Assembly: GCA_004144935.1 (NCBI GenBank)
Contig: SDZP01000129.1
Coordinates: forward strand, 1-8,812
Length of the DNA stretch: 8,812 nucleotides
Direction of reading: 5' to 3'
Source: Caulobacteraceae bacterium
GTDB taxonomy: Bacteria; Pseudomonadota; Alphaproteobacteria; Caulobacterales; Caulobacteraceae
Shown here: piece by piece, positions 6,102 to 8,812 of the stretch
Position numbering within the stretch: the stretch's first letter is position 1
Layout of the letters: the number at the start of each line of letters is the position of its first letter
Translations under genes and position numbers: made by a program
The notes under the pieces: model-generated
Database searches by the model: none
Seen by the model: only the letters and a program-made list of their open reading frames with translations
Told to the model about the DNA's origin: nothing

Positions 6102-7775
6102 TTGCAGTCCAGTTCCCCGCTCGGTCCCGTCCTGCGCCACGCCATCGGCCCCAGCGTGCGCAGCCGGCTGGTCTTGATGGCGCTCAGCCTGGTGATTCCG
6201 GCTGTGATCCTGATGGGCATCCTGACGGCCAACGCCTACCGCGAGAGTCAGGCCCGCTACGAGCAGCAGCTGCTCGCCACCACCCGCGCCCTGGCCGTCG
6301 CCACCGACCGCCAGATCTCGCAAGGCGTGGCTACGCTCGAGACCCTGGCCCTCTCGCCGGCCCTGCAGGACGGAGACTTCGCGGCGTTCGAACGGCAGGC
6401 CCGGGAGACCGTACAGGACCGCGCCGCCTGGATCCTGCTGGTCGACGAGCAGCGGCAGGTGATCAATACCCGCGCCGCGCCCGGCGCCGCCTTGCCCCGC
6501 CAGAACCGTGGCGAAGCGGCCTGGAAGGCTCTGCACGAAGGGCGCACGACGGTCTCAAATCTGGTCATGGGCCAGGTCGTCAGCCGGCCCATCGTCGCCA
6601 TCGACATGCCTGTCGTGGTTGACGGCAAGCTCTACAGCCTGTCGCTGATCCAGGAGCCCTCCGCGTTCGAGAGCATCTTCCGCTCGCAACAGCTGTCCAG
6701 GACCTGGACCGGCGCCATCCTCGACCGGGAAGCCCGCCTGGTCGCCCGGTCGCAGGACGGCGCGCGTCTGCGCGGCCGCACCGCCAGCCGCGACCTTCGC
6801 GCGGCGATGGCCAGGGCCAGCGAAGGGGTGACCCTCAGCCACACCCTGACCGGTGTTCCCACCCTGTCCGGTTTCAGCCGCTCGCCCAACTATGGCTGGA
6901 CCTTCGTTGTCGGGGTGCCGCGCACCGAGGTCTACGCGGCCGTCACACAGTCGGTGATCGGCCTGTCGGCGGCGACGGGGCTGCTGCTGGTCTTGGGCGT
7001 CCTGCTTGCGATCGGCTTCTCGGTGCAGATTTCGCGACAGGTGCGCAGCCTCGCCGCCGATGCGGCCCTGATCGCCGAGAACCGGATTGTCGAAACGCGT
7101 CCCGACGACCTGACGGAGACCGCCCAGGTGCGCGAGGCCCTGCACCAGGCATCCCTTGCCCTGCGGATGCGCGAGGAGGAACAGACCGCCGCGGCCGCCC
7201 GCCAGGAGGTGATGATCAATGAACTGAACCACCGGGTGAAGAACACCCTGGCGATGATCCAGTCCCTCGCCCGGCAGAGCTTCAGCACCAGCAGCCCGGC
7301 GGCCCTGGAGACCTTTACCGAGCGCCTGGTCGCCCTGTCGCGAGCGCACGACCTGCTGACCGAACGCACCTGGCTCAACGCCGACCTCTGCGAGATCGTC
7401 GAGCGCACCCTGGGCCCCTACGGCGAACAGGCCCGGTTCAGCGGCCCGCCGCTCAGCCTGACGCCCAACTCGGCCGTGACCGTCAGCATGATCCTGCACG
7501 AGCTCGCCACCAACGCAGCCAAGTATGGCGCCCTGCTGACGCCGGACGGGGTCGTCGAGGTGATGTGGACCCTGGACGGCGGCCACAGCCTGACCCTGAT
7601 CTGGCGCGAGCGCGGCGGGCCCGAGGTTCAACCGCCCGAGCGCGACGGCTTTGGTTCACGCCTGATCACGGCCAGCGTGCAGCATGAGTTCGGCGGCCAG
7701 GTGCAGATGGAGCATCTGCCGCAAGGCCTGGTCTGCACCATCGTGATCCCTCTGACTCCGCGGCTGACCGGCTAG
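6102..7775 (+). CDS. Membrane-bound HWE-family sensor histidine kinase
   Basis: As called, the protein has 557 residues. One transmembrane helix lies near 23-44, a periplasmic sensor of about 240 residues follows (size and layout like a double Cache domain), and a second helix lies near 284-308. A HAMP-like linker and short coiled coil (about 309-370) lead to the kinase. The phospho-acceptor box is NELNHRVKNTLAMIQSLA with His377. The N-box is HELATNAAKYGAL with Asn471. WRE (501-503) supplies the Trp and Glu of the HWE name, and GFGSRLI (516-522) is the glycine-rich lid motif. These identify the HWE_HK family, which autophosphorylates and passes phosphate to a response regulator. No receiver domain is fused and no regulator is adjacent. 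The start is uncertain: TTG 6102 keeps a positively charged stretch before the first helix, while GTG 6156 and ATG 6177 are shorter options; none has a strong ribosome-binding site. The ligand is unknown. Confidence 0.9.
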   Translation: MQSSSPLGPVLRHAIGPSVRSRLVLMALSLVIPAVILMGILTANAYRESQARYEQQLLATTRALAVATDRQISQGVATLETLALSPALQDGDFAAFERQARETVQDRAAWILLVDEQRQVINTRAAPGAALPRQNRGEAAWKALHEGRTTVSNLVMGQVVSRPIVAIDMPVVVDGKLYSLSLIQEPSAFESIFRSQQLSRTWTGAILDREARLVARSQDGARLRGRTASRDLRAAMARASEGVTLSHTLTGVPTLSGFSRSPNYGWTFVVGVPRTEVYAAVTQSVIGLSAATGLLLVLGVLLAIGFSVQISRQVRSLAADAALIAENRIVETRPDDLTETAQVREALHQASLALRMREEEQTAAAARQEVMINELNHRVKNTLAMIQSLARQSFSTSSPAALETFTERLVALSRAHDLLTERTWLNADLCEIVERTLGPYGEQARFSGPPLSLTPNSAVTVSMILHELATNAAKYGALLTPDGVVEVMWTLDGGHSLTLIWRERGGPEVQPPERDGFGSRLITASVQHEFGGQVQMEHLPQGLVCTIVIPLTPRLTG

Positions 7776-8812
7776 TCGGCCGTCTCGTCGGTCGGGTCGA
7801 CAGCCGGCGCCTGCGGATCCTCGCCCGCCACCGCCCTCGCCACGCCGACCATGAATCGCTGGCGTTCCGGCAACGGCCGCCGCGTCGCCGCGATCATCGC
7901 CGCCACGGCGTAGACCCGGCCATCCGGCGCGGTGATCAGGCCGATGTCATTGTACCCCGTCGCCAGCGAGCCCATCACCTGGCCAGTGCCGGTCTTGTGG
8001 GCCAGCCGCCAGCCGGTCGGCAGACCGGCCCGCAGCCGGCCTCCCCCTGTCAGGCTGCCGCCCATTTCCTGCAGCATCAGCGCCGTCGAGCCCGGCGACA
8101 GCAATTCGCCGCCATGGAGCCGGCTGAGCGCCTCGACCAGGCCGAGAGGCGTGGCGGCGTCCGGCGGATTTGCCAGGTAGGCGTCGAGCGCCGCCTTGCG
8201 CCTGGCCGCCGGCAGAGCCTCGCGGTCTTCCCAGAAGGTGCGGTCGAAGCTGTACTCCGGCTTCCAGGTCAGGCCGGCGGCCGCCGTCTGCATGGCCCGC
8301 TCGCCGGGGCCGTAGCGGATGCCGTCGAGGTTGCGGCCGACGATGGCCACCTGTACCGCGAACGGCCCGCCCAGCCGGCGGACCAGGGCGTCGTTGGCGG
8401 CGTTGTCGCTTTGCTGCAGCGCCCCCGCCATCAGGCTGCGCAGCGAAGCGCTGTAGCCGGCCTCGCCGACATACCGGCGGATTGGCTGGTGGAAGATGCT
8501 GAGGTCCTGCTTTCGGATCAGCACCGTTTCATCCAGCGACAGCTCGCCCCGATCCGCCGCCGCCAGAATGGCCATCGAGACCCACAGCTTGCTGACGCTC
8601 TGCTGCGGCATCGGCCGATCGCCATTGACGCTTACGGTCCAGCCCGCACCCAGCCGCCGTACGGCGATGCCGACATCGCCGGGAAACTGCAGGGCCAGCG
8701 CATTGAGCCGCCGCTGAAGCGTCTCCTGTTCAGTTGGCGCCCTGACCGGCCGCGGCTTCACAGGCCCGATAAGCTCGAACACCTCGCCGCCGCGCCACGG
8801 GGTCGCTAGCGC
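7772..8812 (-). CDS. Class A beta-lactamase-like serine hydrolase, N-terminus missing
   Basis: The frame is open to the right edge of the window, so the true start and any signal peptide lie outside; a GTG at 8782 is the first internal candidate (residue numbers below count from it) but leaves no export signal. The penicillin-recognising motifs are all present: SVSK (Ser62, Lys65), SDN (125-127) and KTG (263-265). Glu161 in PGERAMQ lies at the spacing expected for the class A general base Glu166, with Gln where Asn170 is usual. About 35 extra residues, rich in Trp, Arg and Asp, lie between this Glu and the conserved DAATPLGLVEALSRL helix, enlarging the omega-loop region. Such proteins may hydrolyse beta-lactams or act on other substrates, and resistance cannot be assumed. 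No ampR-like regulator is visible. The TAG stop overlaps the kinase stop. Confidence 0.85.
   Translation of the reverse strand, partial: ALATPWRGGEVFELIGPVKPRPVRAPTEQETLQRRLNALALQFPGDVGIAVRRLGAGWTVSVNGDRPMPQQSVSKLWVSMAILAAADRGELSLDETVLIRKQDLSIFHQPIRRYVGEAGYSASLRSLMAGALQQSDNAANDALVRRLGGPFAVQVAIVGRNLDGIRYGPGERAMQTAAAGLTWKPEYSFDRTFWEDREALPAARRKAALDAYLANPPDAATPLGLVEALSRLHGGELLSPGSTALMLQEMGGSLTGGGRLRAGLPTGWRLAHKTGTGQVMGSLATGYNDIGLITAPDGRVYAVAAMIAATRRPLPERQRFMVGVARAVAGEDPQAPAVDPTDETAD

Noticed and set aside
6555..7631. A 358-codon open frame on the minus strand across the kinase gene
   Set aside because: Same reason: an antisense shadow of a real gene with low-complexity composition and no family match that I recognise.

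Overview
The window is high-GC, gene-dense DNA from an alphaproteobacterium, most likely a member of the Caulobacterales (Caulobacter, Phenylobacterium or Brevundimonas type). This placement rests on the rpsF-rpsR-rplI cluster followed by dnaB with no priB between rpsF and rpsR, an HWE-family histidine kinase (a family concentrated in Alphaproteobacteria), strong GC bias at third codon positions and use of TTG starts. The genus is an inference; no rRNA is present to confirm it. No tRNA, rRNA, CRISPR array, insertion sequence or phage gene was seen.

Layout. (1) 2-733, plus strand: 3' part of a Cys-rich protein with a DxNGDGxxD calcium-loop-like motif, open at the left edge. (2) 734-1031: a 298-base gap holding a perfect 18-bp palindrome next to the preceding stop codon and related TGTCTA/TAGACA half-sites. 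(3) 1032-1583, plus: an exported thiol peroxidase of the Bcp/PrxQ type. (4) 1580-2119 and 2208-2753, minus: two tandem paralogous exported DUF2059 proteins, convergent with the peroxidase. (5) 2754-3025: divergent intergenic region with a candidate promoter and a long imperfect stem structure in the rpsF leader. (6) 3026-4349, plus: ribosomal operon rpsF-rpsR-rplI, closed by a strong intrinsic terminator at 4374-4411. (7) 4529-6019, plus: replicative helicase dnaB, with two imperfect DnaA-box-like sites upstream. (8) 6102-7775, plus: membrane-bound HWE histidine kinase with a periplasmic Cache-like sensor. (9) 7772-8812, minus: class A beta-lactamase-like serine hydrolase, open at the right edge.

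How the genes relate. S6, S18 and L9 form one translationally packed operon; dnaB is its conserved neighbour but has its own upstream region behind a terminator. The peroxidase and the DUF2059 pair are all predicted to be exported and probably act in the periplasm. The two DUF2059 proteins share a C-terminal Cys-x4-Cys pair, so a redox link is possible but unproven. The kinase has no response regulator beside it. Both convergent gene pairs (peroxidase/DUF2059 and kinase/serine hydrolase) end on the same four bases, CTAG, which supplies a TAG stop to each strand and leaves no room for a terminator.

Most of the window is ordinary core-genome content. I do not see a clear new biological system. 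The best leads are the structured rpsF leader, the palindrome cluster at 733-821, the two shared CTAG stops, and the DUF2059 pair facing an exported peroxidase.
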